Assembly: GCF_027604915.1 (NCBI RefSeq) | Contig: NZ_JAJAQC010000040.1 | Span: forward strand, 1 to 64,000 | Direction: 5' to 3' | Source of the DNA: Streptomonospora mangrovi | GTDB taxonomy: Bacteria; Actinomycetota; Actinomycetes; Streptosporangiales; Streptosporangiaceae | DNA: 64,000 bases | Part shown: one piece after another, positions 1-8,673 of the stretch | How positions within the stretch are numbered: position 1 is the stretch's first letter | How the letters are laid out: each line of letters opens with the position of its first letter | Position numbers and translations under genes: made by a program | The notes under the pieces: generated by a model | The model's database searches: none | What the model saw: only the letters and a program-made list of their open reading frames with translations | Told to the model about the DNA's origin: nothing

Positions 1-1492
1 GCACCTGGTCCTGCGTCGACACGTCCAACGCGGAGACCGGCTCGTCGCAGATCACCAGCTTGGGCCGCAGGATCAGCGCCCGCGCGATCGCGATCCGCTG
101 CCGCTGACCCCCTGAGAACGCGTGCGGGAACCGGTTGTAGTGCGCCGCCTCCAGCCCCACCCGCTCCAGCAGCTCCTGCACCCGGCGCTGGATCTCCTTG
201 GTGTTGCGCTCGCCCTGCACCCGCAGCGCCGACCCGATGGTGTCGCCGATGGTGACCCGGGGGTTGAGCGAGGAGTAGGGGTTCTGGAAGATCATCTGGA
301 TGTCGCGGCGCAGCGGGCGCAGGTGGCGCTCGGGCAGCCGGGTGATGTCGCGCCCCTCGAACACGATCTCGCCGGAGGTCGGGCTGAGCAGCCGGGTGAT
401 CATCCGCGACAGGGTGCTCTTGCCGGAGCCGGACTCCCCCACGATGCCCAGCGTCTCGCCCTGGTGCAGGTCGAAGGAGACGTCGTCCACCGCGTAGAAG
501 TCGGTGGCCCGGCCCAGCAGGCCGCCGCGCACCTTGAACCGCATGCGGGCGTTGCGCACCGAAAGCAGCGGAGCGTCGCTGCCGTCGGCGGACTTCTCGG
601 GCTTGGCGGTGGCGCCGGTGCGCTGCGGCGCGGGCGCCGGCGCGGCCGCGGCGGCGGAGCGCTCGGCGCGGACCTGGGCGCGGCGCTGGGCGCGGGAGAC
701 GTCCACGCGCGGCACGGCCGCCAGCAGTTCGCGGGTGTAGGGGTGCTCGGGGGAGGACAGCACCGTGCGGACGTCGCCGCGTTCCACGATCTTCCCGTGC
801 TGCATGACCAGCACGTCGTCCACCGACCCCGCCACCACCGCCAGGTCGTGGCTGACCAGGATGAGCGACATCCCCAGGTCGCGGCGCAGGTCGTCCAGCA
901 GGTCCAAAATCTGGGCCTGAACCGTCACGTCCAGCGCGGTGGTGGGCTCGTCGGCCAGCAGCACCTTGGGGTCGCACATCAGCCCCATGGCGATGAGCGC
1001 GCGCTGGCGCATGCCGCCGCTGAACTCGTGCGGGAAGGAGTTGACGCGTTTGGCGGCGTTGGGGATGCCCACCCGCTCCAGCGACTCCACCGCCCGCGCA
1101 CGCGCCTGCGCCGCCGAGGCGTCCGGGCGGTGGATGCGGTAGGCCTCCACCAGTTGGTTGCCGATGGTGTACTGCGGGTGCAGCGAGGACATGGGGTCCT
1201 GGAACACCATCGCGATGTCGTTGCCGCGCATGGCCCGGACTTCGCGGTCGGGCGCGGTGGTGAGGTCCTTGCCGGCCACGCGGATCTGGCCGGTGACGTT
1301 GGCGGTGGTGCCCCGGTGCAGCCCCATGAGGGCCAGCGAGGTGGCGCTCTTGCCGGAGCCGGACTCCCCCACGATCCCCAGCGCGCCCCCGGCCGGGACC
1401 TCGAAGGAGATCCCGTCCACGGCGGTGATGCGCCCCTCCAGGGTGGGGAACGTGATGCGCAGGTCGCTGACGCTGACGACCGGGTCGGTCAT
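1..1492 (-). CDS. Fused dipeptide/oligopeptide ABC transporter ATPase (DppD-DppF type), cluster 1, 3' end cut by window
   Basis: Cytoplasmic ATPase powering a family-5 peptide importer, with the DppD-like and DppF-like subunits fused in one chain. The ATG at 1492 opens MTDPVVSVSDLRITF and the frame stays open to base 1, so about 497 codons are visible. The N-terminal half has Walker A (GESGSGKSA), a Q-loop (MVFQDPM), the LSGG-type signature and Walker B. After a short Ala/Pro linker the second half repeats these up to FSGGQRQR and the DEPVSALD Walker B. By comparison with the paralogue at 6766-8673 about 100 C-terminal residues lie outside the window. It is the last gene of a four-gene minus-strand operon, 84 bp after the permease. 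The substrate is inferred from family only; nickel or other oligopeptide-like ligands are possible. Confidence 0.93.
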   Translation of the reverse strand, partial: MTDPVVSVSDLRITFPTLEGRITAVDGISFEVPAGGALGIVGESGSGKSATSLALMGLHRGTTANVTGQIRVAGKDLTTAPDREVRAMRGNDIAMVFQDPMSSLHPQYTIGNQLVEAYRIHRPDASAAQARARAVESLERVGIPNAAKRVNSFPHEFSGGMRQRALIAMGLMCDPKVLLADEPTTALDVTVQAQILDLLDDLRRDLGMSLILVSHDLAVVAGSVDDVLVMQHGKIVERGDVRTVLSSPEHPYTRELLAAVPRVDVSRAQRRAQVRAERSAAAAAPAPAPQRTGATAKPEKSADGSDAPLLSVRNARMRFKVRGGLLGRATDFYAVDDVSFDLHQGETLGIVGESGSGKSTLSRMITRLLSPTSGEIVFEGRDITRLPERHLRPLRRDIQMIFQNPYSSLNPRVTIGDTIGSALRVQGERNTKEIQRRVQELLERVGLEAAHYNRFPHAFSGGQRQRIAIARALILRPKLVICDEPVSALDVSTQDQV

Positions 1493-1576
1493 GGCCGTTT
1501 CACCTTCGGTTGGGTTCGCCGCCGGGGGCGGCGTTGCGGAGCTGGGCGTGTCCATCGCGGTGCCTCCCGTGCCTCG

Positions 1577-2593
1577 TCAGGCGCCGACACGGACGCGCGG
1601 GTCCGCCCAGGCGTAGAGCAGGTCCACCACCAGGTTGGCGATCACCACGAACAGGGCGGTGAACATGGTGACGCCCAGGACCACCGGCAGGTCGTTGCCG
1701 CGGATGGCGTCCACCGCGAACTTGCCCAGGCCGGGCAGCGAGAACGTGCTCTCGGTGAGCACCGCCCCGCCCAGCATCAGCCCGAAGTCCAGCCCGAAGA
1801 TGGTGATGATCGGGGTCAGCGCGGCGCGCAGGCCGTGCTTGGCGACCACGGTGCGCTCGGGCAGGCCCTTGGCGCGGGCGGTGCGGATGAAGTCCTCGCC
1901 CATGGTGTCGAGCATGCCCGCCCGGGTGAGCCGGGCGTACATCGCGGCGTAGAGGAACGCCAGGGTCACCCAGGGCAGGACCAGGCTGTGCGCCCAGGCC
2001 AGCGGGTTCTCCGTGAACGGCGTGTAGGAGCCGCCCGGCGGGAAGATCGGCAGGTAGTAGCTGAACAGCGCGAGCGAGACCAGGCCGGTGAAGAAGATCG
2101 GCAGCGACACCCCGGCCAGCGCGGTGATCATGGCGGCCCGGTCCAGGACGCTGCCCCGGCGCAGGGCCGACAGCACGCCGATGGACACGCCGACCACCAG
2201 CCAGATCACGGCCGCGCCGATCGCGAGTGAGGCGGTGACCGGCAGCCGCTCCAGCAACTGGGGCCACACCTCGGTGTTGGTCTTGAACGAGTAGCCGAAG
2301 CAGGGGGCGTCGCAGCGGATGACGTCGGTGCCGCTGTCGTAGTCCTGGCCCATCACGAGCCCGGACACGAACTCGTAGTACTGGACGGTGATGGGCTCGT
2401 CCAGGTTCAGCCGCTCCTTCACCGCGGCGATCGCCTCGGGGCTGGGCGACTTGCCGATGTAGCGGGCCGCCAGGCCGTCGGCGTCGACACCGGCCACCCG
2501 CGGCAGCAGGAAGAAGATCGCGAACACCACCATGCTGACGACCAGCAGCAGCACGGCGCCCGCGAGCAGGCGGCGGAAAATGTATGTGATCAC
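1577..2593 (-). CDS. ABC transporter permease, DppB/OppB type (cluster 1)
   Basis: Inner-membrane permease of the importer, 338 aa, opening with GTG. The first helix (ITYIFRRLLAGAVLLLVVSM) is followed by a long extracytoplasmic loop and about five further helices, as in DppB. The loop between helices 1 and 2 holds a two-Cys segment (CDAPCFGYSF) typical of this actinobacterial subgroup. The EAA-type loop (RTARAKGLPERTVVAKHGLR) contacts the ATPase. It sits between the binding-protein gene (133 bp upstream, with a strong hairpin in the gap) and the fused ATPase. The paralogue at 8670-9692 is nearly identical over long stretches. No strong Shine-Dalgarno lies close to the GTG; an AGGTGAAGG motif sits about 15 bases upstream in both copies. 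Confidence 0.93.
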   Translation of the reverse strand: MITYIFRRLLAGAVLLLVVSMVVFAIFFLLPRVAGVDADGLAARYIGKSPSPEAIAAVKERLNLDEPITVQYYEFVSGLVMGQDYDSGTDVIRCDAPCFGYSFKTNTEVWPQLLERLPVTASLAIGAAVIWLVVGVSIGVLSALRRGSVLDRAAMITALAGVSLPIFFTGLVSLALFSYYLPIFPPGGSYTPFTENPLAWAHSLVLPWVTLAFLYAAMYARLTRAGMLDTMGEDFIRTARAKGLPERTVVAKHGLRAALTPIITIFGLDFGLMLGGAVLTESTFSLPGLGKFAVDAIRGNDLPVVLGVTMFTALFVVIANLVVDLLYAWADPRVRVGA

Positions 2594-2688
2594 AGCGGGC
2601 GGCCGGAGCCTTCACCTGCCTTGCTAAGCACGAGTAGGTCAGAGCCGGGGCGCGGGCGGCTTGTGGCCGGCCCGCGCCCGTGTCGAGC

Positions 2689-2718
2689 GCCGGCCGCCGC
2701 GCGTGCGCGGCGGCCGGC
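2689..2718 (-). terminator. Strong GC hairpin between binding-protein and permease genes
   Basis: A perfect 14-bp inverted repeat, 2689-2702 pairing with 2705-2718, lies just after the binding-protein stop codon. It has no U-tract, so it probably stabilises or attenuates the mRNA. That would let the binding protein be made in excess over the permease and ATPase. This role is inferred from its position in an otherwise continuous operon. Confidence 0.6.
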
Positions 2719-2726
2719 TTCGGCGG

Positions 2727-4484
2727 CTAGTTCTGCGCGCCGGACTCCAGGCCGAGGGCGGAGTAGTCGTACATCTTGTACGCCTCGCTGAAGTACACGT
2801 TGGTCAGGTCCTGGGGACGGAACAGCAGCGCCTTCTGGTTCAGGTAGGGCAGGAAGGTCGCGGATTCCATGGCCAGGGCGTCGACCTGGGCGTACATCTC
2901 CTCGCGCTCCTCGGCGGACTCGGTCTGGGCCGCGTCGTCGAGCAACTGGTTGACCTCGGGGTCGTCCAGCTCGGAGAGGTTGGAGTTGCCGGCCGGCTTG
3001 ATGGCGTCGCCGTGCATGATCTGCTGGAGGAAGCCGTAGCCGGAGGGCCAGTCGGCACCCCAGCCGTAGGCCATGATGCCCAGTTCCTCGCGCTTGACGA
3101 ACTCCGGGGAGCCCGCCTGCTCGCTGGTGTAGCTGCCGGCGGGGTAGCCCTTGAGCTGGGTCTCGATGCCGTACTGCTGGAGCGCTTGCTGGAGGGCCTC
3201 GGCCGCCTTCTTCTCCTTGTCGCGGTCGGAGCGGTAGGCGATGTTGGTGGAGAAGCCGTCGGGCATCCCGCACTCCTCCAGGGCCCGGTTGACGTCCTCC
3301 TCGCTGCCGGACTGGCCGGGGGTGCCGTAGGGGTCGATCTCCTGGTAGCCCGGGATGGAGGGCGGCAGCATGCTGGTGGCGATGTCGCCGGCCACGGAGC
3401 CGCCCCAGGCGCCCTGGAGGGCGTTCTTGTCGGCGCCGTAGAGGATGGCCTCGCGGCAGGCCTTGTTGTCGAACGGCTTCACGTTGGGGTTGATCGCGAA
3501 GTAGAGCAGGAAGCCGGTCTGCGGGTTGTCCGCGTTGGCGCTCAGCTCCTCGTCGCGCAGGATGTTCTGCCGGGCCGAGGCCTCGACGCCCAGGCCGGCG
3601 ATGTCGGTGTGCAGGTCACCGTTGATGAGCCGGTTGTCCCGGTCGTTCTCCTCCTGCTTCCACTGCACCTCGATGCGGTCGGGACGGTTGCGGGTCAGGG
3701 GGTCGGTCTCGGGGTCGTACTCCTCGTTGCGGACGAGGTTGAGCTGCTGGCCGGGGTTCCAGGCCTCTTCGAACTTGTAGGGCCCGGACGACACGACCTC
3801 GGTCTGGTACTGGTCGCCGGTGTCGGCGTCGGCGGGGACCGGCGCGGTCTGGGGCATGGCCGCCAGGTAGTCGAACTCGGCGAAGGGCTCCTTGAGGTGG
3901 AACTCGATGGTGCGCTCGTCGGGGGTGCTGACGCCCTCGAAGTTGCCCAGGTCGTCGTCCTCGTAGGGGCCGGCGTAGTCCCCGGCCTCCAGGTGGAGGT
4001 TGAAGTAGGTCGGGCCCTTGTTGATGATGTCGGGCGCGTAGTTGCTGCGCGCGACCGCGTAGGCGATGTCCTCGGAGGTGATGGGGCTGCCGTCCTCGAA
4101 CTTCAGCCCCTCCTTGAGGGTGTAGGTCCAGGTCAGGCCGTCCTCGCTGACCTCGCCGAGGTCTTCGGCGAGGTCGGGCACCAGCTCCAGGCCCTCCTCG
4201 CCGGGCGCCTGGGCGTAGGTCACCAGGGTGCGCGCGTAGAGCCGGGTGAAGTCCCAGTTGGCGGCGTAGTAGGTGTTGCCCGGGTCCAGCGAGTCGAACT
4301 GGTCGGAGTGGGCGAACTTGAGGGTGCCGCCCTGCTCGCTGCTCTCGTCGACGATGCTGGTGATGGCGGAGTCGTCGACGGAGACGTCGGCGCCGCCCTG
4401 GTCGCCTCCACCGCCACCGCAGGCGGTGAGGAGCATCGCCACCGATGTGCCGGCGGCGGCGAAGCCCAGCCATTTCTTGCTCAC
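2727..4484 (-). CDS. Extracellular solute-binding lipoprotein, family 5 (cluster 1)
   Basis: Ligand-capturing lipoprotein (SBP_bac_5) of the peptide importer. The chosen start is GTG at 4484, with AGAAAGG about nine bases upstream. It gives 585 aa and a textbook lipoprotein signal: SKKW, a hydrophobic stretch, then lipobox LTAC with the cysteine followed by a glycine run. An in-frame ATG further upstream would add a Pro/Arg-rich leader that makes no sense for export. The mature domain has family-5 features such as GGTLKFAHSDQFDSLDPGNTYY, an LKEGLKFEDGSPITSEDIAY segment and a SGPYKFEEAWNPGQ segment. The C-terminus ends NVYFSEAYKMYDYSALGLESGAQN. It lies 76 bp after the permease C gene and before a hairpin. 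Ligand identity cannot be read from the sequence. Confidence 0.94.
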   Translation of the reverse strand: MSKKWLGFAAAGTSVAMLLTACGGGGGDQGGADVSVDDSAITSIVDESSEQGGTLKFAHSDQFDSLDPGNTYYAANWDFTRLYARTLVTYAQAPGEEGLELVPDLAEDLGEVSEDGLTWTYTLKEGLKFEDGSPITSEDIAYAVARSNYAPDIINKGPTYFNLHLEAGDYAGPYEDDDLGNFEGVSTPDERTIEFHLKEPFAEFDYLAAMPQTAPVPADADTGDQYQTEVVSSGPYKFEEAWNPGQQLNLVRNEEYDPETDPLTRNRPDRIEVQWKQEENDRDNRLINGDLHTDIAGLGVEASARQNILRDEELSANADNPQTGFLLYFAINPNVKPFDNKACREAILYGADKNALQGAWGGSVAGDIATSMLPPSIPGYQEIDPYGTPGQSGSEEDVNRALEECGMPDGFSTNIAYRSDRDKEKKAAEALQQALQQYGIETQLKGYPAGSYTSEQAGSPEFVKREELGIMAYGWGADWPSGYGFLQQIMHGDAIKPAGNSNLSELDDPEVNQLLDDAAQTESAEEREEMYAQVDALAMESATFLPYLNQKALLFRPQDLTNVYFSEAYKMYDYSALGLESGAQN

Positions 4485-4560
4485 TGGCCTATGCCTTTCT
4501 CTACGCGAATCCGGTGGGGGCACCGATCGGGTGCCCCGCACCGATGTGGGCCGTTCGGGG

Positions 4561-5559
4561 TCAGGATTGGGTGCGGGGGTCAAGCGCATCGCGCAGGCCG
4601 TCGCCGAAGAGGTTGAACGCCAGGACGGTCAGGAAGATCGCCAGACCGGGGGCGAGCATGAAGTTGGGGGCCGAGTCGTAGTAGTCGACGGCCTCCGACA
4701 GCATTCCGCCCCAGGTGGGGGTGGGGGGCTCGACGCCGACGCCCAGGAAGGAGAGCGCGGCCTCGAAGAGGATGTTGGTCGGGATCAGCAGCGTGGCGTA
4801 GACCAGGATCGGTGCGACGAGGTTGGGCAGCAGCTCCTTGCGCAGGATGTAGAAGTTGCCGGCGCCCAGGCTGCGCGACGCCTCCACGAACTCCCGCTCG
4901 CGCAGGCTCAGCGTCTGGCCGCGGATGATGCGGCCGATGTAGGGCCAGTTGAAGAACCCGATGATGAACACCAGGATGGCGATCCGCAGGCCGTTGCCGC
5001 TCAGGCCGAAGGCGGCGTCGGGCAGGACGCCCACCATGGCCATGGCGAACAGCAGCAGCGGGAACGCCAGGAAGATGTCCATGAGCCGGCTGATGAGGGC
5101 GTCGACCCAGCCGCCGAAGTAGCCGGCGATGATGCCCATGACGGTGCCGATGACCACCGAGACCAGCGTGGCGAGGAAGCCGATGAGCATGGAGATCTGG
5201 GCGCCGTAGACGATGCGGCTGAAGATGTCGCGCCCGGTCACGGGCTCGACGCCGAGCAGGTGCTCGCCGCTGATGCCGCCCATCCCGCCCACGGGGGTGC
5301 CCAGGGCGGGGTCGATCATGTCCTGGTTCCAGGCGTCGGGCGGGTGCCCGAGCAGGTTCACGATCACCGGGGCGAGCGCGGCGATCAGGGCCATGAAGAC
5401 GACGAACCCGCCGCCGAACATGGCGATCTTGTCCTTGCGGAGCCGCATCCACGCGATCTGGCCGAGGGACCGGCCGCGGTCGCGCGCACCGGCGGCCTGG
5501 GCGATCGCCTCGGGCTGGGCCTCTTCGGCCTTTCCGGGCACGTCCAACGGCGCGGTCAT
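4561..5559 (-). CDS. ABC transporter permease, DppC/OppC type (cluster 1), first gene of operon
   Basis: Second inner-membrane permease, 332 aa. The ATG at 5559 (MTAPLDVPGK) has a GGGGGAG ribosome site about ten bases upstream, and the paralogue starts with the same MTAPLDVP. A charged, Ala-rich cytoplasmic N-terminus is followed by the OppC_N helix (KIAMFGGGFVVFMALIAALAP), an extracytoplasmic loop and about five helices. The EAA loop reads REFVEASRSLGAGNFYILRKELLPN. The order C-A-B-DF differs from the classic A-B-C-D-F order and is the same in both clusters. As first gene it should carry the operon promoter in the 5560-6031 region. Confidence 0.93.
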   Translation of the reverse strand: MTAPLDVPGKAEEAQPEAIAQAAGARDRGRSLGQIAWMRLRKDKIAMFGGGFVVFMALIAALAPVIVNLLGHPPDAWNQDMIDPALGTPVGGMGGISGEHLLGVEPVTGRDIFSRIVYGAQISMLIGFLATLVSVVIGTVMGIIAGYFGGWVDALISRLMDIFLAFPLLLFAMAMVGVLPDAAFGLSGNGLRIAILVFIIGFFNWPYIGRIIRGQTLSLREREFVEASRSLGAGNFYILRKELLPNLVAPILVYATLLIPTNILFEAALSFLGVGVEPPTPTWGGMLSEAVDYYDSAPNFMLAPGLAIFLTVLAFNLFGDGLRDALDPRTQS

Positions 5560-6031
5560 GGCACCACTACTCCCCCACTCGGCCCGCCCGGTGCGGCGGC
5601 ACACTTTTCCGGTCGGGACGCCAGGGGTTGACCCCGGCGCCCAGGCGGTGGCGCGTTCGTCCGGCGCGCCGGCTCCCCCCGCCCGGGCGTGCGGCGGGAC
5701 GGTCTCCCACCGCCCGCGAGGGCGGAGACGGGCGTGCGCGTCGGCGAACGGTGGACAGATGCACCGTTACCACGCGTCCAACGCGGCACGGCGATCAATG
5801 TACGCCGCAGTAACCCACCGATCGTCCAATTCACGGTGATGTATCCCAATCGTGACGCGAGCACCACAGTTCCGTCACCTACCGTCACGTGACACAGGGC
5901 ACCCACGACACGACAGAGTGTGCACCACATGGGAAGACGGCGTTCAGCGGCACGCCCAGACCAACCTGCATCGGTTGCAGTCCGTACACATAATAAGCGG
6001 ATAAAACAGACCAAACCGCGCAAAACACATT
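5560..6031 (-). promoter_or_regulatory. Non-coding upstream region of ABC cluster 1 with two palindromes
   Basis: No convincing gene is seen in this stretch, which is clearly less GC-rich than its surroundings and should hold the promoter of cluster 1. Two palindromes are visible: GTCACGTGAC at 5884-5893, and CTGCA-TCGGT-TGCAG at 5966-5980. The second resembles the short symmetric operators of LacI-type regulators. No regulator is encoded nearby, so the link is speculative. I could not fix a -35/-10 pair. Confidence 0.45.
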
Positions 6032-6060
6032 AAAAAACGCCCGCCCTGTTCAGGGGGGCG
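6032..6060 (-). terminator. Intrinsic terminator of the small membrane-protein gene
   Basis: Read on the minus strand, a GC hairpin (CCCTG-AA-CAGGG core, extended by five more pairs around one bulged C) is followed directly by six T. It lies about 80 bp after the stop of the 6143-6712 gene and insulates ABC cluster 1 from it. It is the only classic hairpin-plus-U-run terminator I found in the window. Confidence 0.8.
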
Positions 6061-6142
6061 CTGGAGAGGCGCTCACGCGGCGGCCGCGCGGCCGCGGACC
6101 CGCGCCGGAAACCCCGGCGCGGGCCCGGCCCGGGCGGCGGCG

Positions 6143-6712
6143 CTACTCGATCCCGTGCTTGCGCAGCAGAGCCTCGATCTCGTCCAGTTCGGGGTCGGCG
6201 CCGCCCTTGCCGCCGCCCTTGGCGCCGCCCTTGGCGCCGGCGGGCTTGGCGCGGCCCTGGGGCGCGGGGGCGCTCTGGCCGGTGGGCGCGGCCGCCCCGC
6301 CGCCCAGGCTGCCGGCGGCCGCGCGGCCCTTGCCGGCGGCCGGCGGCTCGGCGGCCTTGCGCACGCCCACCCCGCGCGAGCGCATCACGCCCGAGGCCAC
6401 CCACAGCACCACGGCCAGGCCGGCCACCGCCACGCCCGCCCACACCACCGGGTTGAAGACCAGCGAGGCGAAGAAGCCGGCCAGGTCGGCGACCAGCCGC
6501 CAGGCGATCGTCATCAGCCCCATCAGGCCGGCCGCCAGCGGCAGCAGCGACCAGGCGATCCCGCGCAGCCCGGCCGCGGCCCCCCTGCGGCGCCACACCA
6601 CCCACGAGACGAGCAGTCCCACCAGGGTGAGGGCTGCTCCCAGCATCGGACCCGCGATCGGCAACTGTTCCTGCATGTCCCCAGTCTCGCACCGCAGGGC
6701 CGCCCCGCACAT
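6143..6712 (-). CDS. Small actinobacterial membrane protein, three TM helices, unknown function
   Basis: 189 aa from the ATG at 6712, which has AGGGGA eight bases upstream. An alternative ATG at 6676 would remove 12 residues and start MQEQLPIAGP. Three hydrophobic helices are visible at about 20-41, 48-74 and 80-108. They are followed by a low-complexity Ala/Gly/Lys segment and a conserved-looking acidic-amphipathic end (ELDEIEALLRKHGIE). Similar short membrane proteins in streptomycetes have sometimes been labelled cellulose synthase, without any glycosyltransferase motif; none is visible here. It lies between the two ABC operons, on the same strand, with its own terminator. Function not recognised. 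Confidence 0.65.
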   Translation of the reverse strand: MCGAALRCETGDMQEQLPIAGPMLGAALTLVGLLVSWVVWRRRGAAAGLRGIAWSLLPLAAGLMGLMTIAWRLVADLAGFFASLVFNPVVWAGVAVAGLAVVLWVASGVMRSRGVGVRKAAEPPAAGKGRAAAGSLGGGAAAPTGQSAPAPQGRAKPAGAKGGAKGGGKGGADPELDEIEALLRKHGIE

Positions 6713-6765
6713 CCGGCGCGTCCCCTAGGGATGCGGGCCGGGGACGCGGGCGCGCCGGGCGCCGC

Positions 6766-8673
6766 TCAGTCGCCCCGCGCCAGCCGGTGGCGGTCGGCGC
6801 GCAGCCGGCGCGCCTCGTCGGGGTCGAGCACGGGCGCCGAGGCCAGCAGGCGGCGGGTGTAGGGGTGGGCGGGCGCGGTGTAGACGGCGTCGCCGGCGCC
6901 GGACTCCACCACCGCGCCCTCCTTCATCACCAGCACCCGGTCGCTGACCTGGCGCACCACCGCCAGGTCGTGGGCCACGAAGATGTAGGTCAGGTTGAAG
7001 TCGTCCTGCAACTCGTCCAGCAGCCGCAGCACCTGGTCCTGCGTCGACACGTCCAACGCGGAGACCGGCTCGTCGCAGATCACCAGCTTGGGCCGCAGGA
7101 TCAGCGCCCGCGCGATCGCGATCCGCTGCCGCTGACCCCCTGAGAACGCGTGCGGAAACCGGTTGTAGTGCCCCGGCTCCAGCCCCACCCGCTCCAGGAG
7201 GTCGCCCACGCGGCGGCGGATCTCGGCGGGCGGGATCCCGCCGCCCTGGACGCGCAGCCCCGCGCCGATGGCCTCGCCGATGGGGCGGCGGGGGTTCAGC
7301 GAGGAGTAGGGGTTCTGGAACACGATCTGCATGTCGCGGCGCAGCGGGCGCAGGTGGCGCTCGGGCAGCCGGGTGATGTCGCGGCCCTGGAACACGACGC
7401 TGCCCTCGGTGGGGCGCAGCAGCCGCAGGACGACGCGGGCCAGGGTGCTCTTGCCCGACCCCGACTCCCCCACGATGCCCAGCGTCTCGCCCTGGTGGAG
7501 GTCGAAGGAGACGTCGTCCACCGCGTAGAAGTCGGTGCCGCGCCCCAGCAGCCCGCCGCGCACCGTGAAGCGCATGCGCACGTTGCGCACCGACAGCAGC
7601 GGCGCGTCGGGCGGGGCCGCCACGCCCGAGGAGGTGGCGGGATCGGCGGCCGGTCCGCCGGCGGGTGGGGAGGCCGGCGGCCGGGAGGCAGGAGGTTCGG
7701 GGGCGGGCGGAGCGGGTGCCGGGTCGGCGGCGGGTGCGGGCGGCGCGGCGGCGGGGGCGCCGGTGCCGTCGGCGGCTCCGGCGCGCGCCTCAGGGCGGGC
7801 GGCGCCGGCGCCTTCGGCCCGCTGTGCCCGTTCGGCGCGCATGCGGGCGCGGCGCTGGGCGCGGGAGACGTCCACGCGCGGCACCGCCGCCAGCAGCGCC
7901 CGGGTGTAGGGGTGCTCGGGCGCGGACAGCACCGTGCGGACGCCGCCGCGCTCGACGATCTTCCCGTGCTGCATGACCAGCACGTCGTCCACCGACCCCG
8001 CCACCACCGCCAGGTCGTGGCTGACCAGGATGAGCGACATCCCCAGGTCGCGGCGCAGGTCGTCCAGCAGGTCCAAAATCTGGGCCTGAACCGTCACGTC
8101 CAGCGCGGTGGTGGGCTCGTCGGCCAGCAGCACCTTGGGGTCGCACATCAGCCCCATCGCGATCAGCGCCCGCTGGCGCATCCCGCCGCTGAACTCGTGC
8201 GGGAAGGCGTTCACCCGCCGCGCGGCGTCGGGGATGCCCACCCGCTCCAGCGACTCCACCGCCCGCGCCCGCGCCTGCGCCGCCGAGGCGTCCGGGCGGT
8301 GGATGCGGTAGGCCTCCACCAACTGGTTGCCGATCGTGTACTGCGGGTGCAGCGACGTCATCGGGTCCTGGAACACCATCGCGATGTCGTTGCCGCGCAT
8401 CGCGCGCAGCCGCCGGTCGGTGGCCGCGTTCACCGCCACGCCGGCGACCTCCACCTCGCCGCTGACCCGGGCCGTGGTGCCCCGGTGCAGCCCCAGCAGC
8501 GCCAGCGCCGCCGCGCTCTTGCCCGAGCCCGACTCCCCCACGATCCCCAGCGCGCCCCCGGCCGGGACCTCGAAGGAGATCCCGTCCACGGCGGTGACCT
8601 CGCCGTCGAGGGTGGGGAACACGATGCGCAGGTCGCGCACCGCCACCACGGGCGCCTCGGTTGCGGTGCTCAT
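6766..8673 (-). CDS. Fused dipeptide/oligopeptide ABC transporter ATPase (DppD-DppF type), cluster 2
   Basis: Complete 635-aa double ATPase. The first ATPase has Walker A GESGSGKS at about 46-53, MVFQDPMTSLHPQ, and a FSGGMRQR signature before LLADEPTTALDV. The second has Walker A GESGSGKST near 400, FSGGQRQR, DEPVSALDVSTQ and the switch histidine in VAHDLAV. Each half ends in the oligopeptide-transporter C-terminal motif (HPYTRALLAAVPR, HPYTRRLLASAPV). Between them is an unusually long Ala/Pro/Gly linker, roughly residues 280-362, longer than in the cluster-1 copy. The ATG overlaps the stop of the upstream permease by ATGA, so translation is probably coupled. It is the last gene of cluster 2. 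Confidence 0.95.
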   Translation of the reverse strand: MSTATEAPVVAVRDLRIVFPTLDGEVTAVDGISFEVPAGGALGIVGESGSGKSAAALALLGLHRGTTARVSGEVEVAGVAVNAATDRRLRAMRGNDIAMVFQDPMTSLHPQYTIGNQLVEAYRIHRPDASAAQARARAVESLERVGIPDAARRVNAFPHEFSGGMRQRALIAMGLMCDPKVLLADEPTTALDVTVQAQILDLLDDLRRDLGMSLILVSHDLAVVAGSVDDVLVMQHGKIVERGGVRTVLSAPEHPYTRALLAAVPRVDVSRAQRRARMRAERAQRAEGAGAARPEARAGAADGTGAPAAAPPAPAADPAPAPPAPEPPASRPPASPPAGGPAADPATSSGVAAPPDAPLLSVRNVRMRFTVRGGLLGRGTDFYAVDDVSFDLHQGETLGIVGESGSGKSTLARVVLRLLRPTEGSVVFQGRDITRLPERHLRPLRRDMQIVFQNPYSSLNPRRPIGEAIGAGLRVQGGGIPPAEIRRRVGDLLERVGLEPGHYNRFPHAFSGGQRQRIAIARALILRPKLVICDEPVSALDVSTQDQVLRLLDELQDDFNLTYIFVAHDLAVVRQVSDRVLVMKEGAVVESGAGDAVYTAPAHPYTRRLLASAPVLDPDEARRLRADRHRLARGD

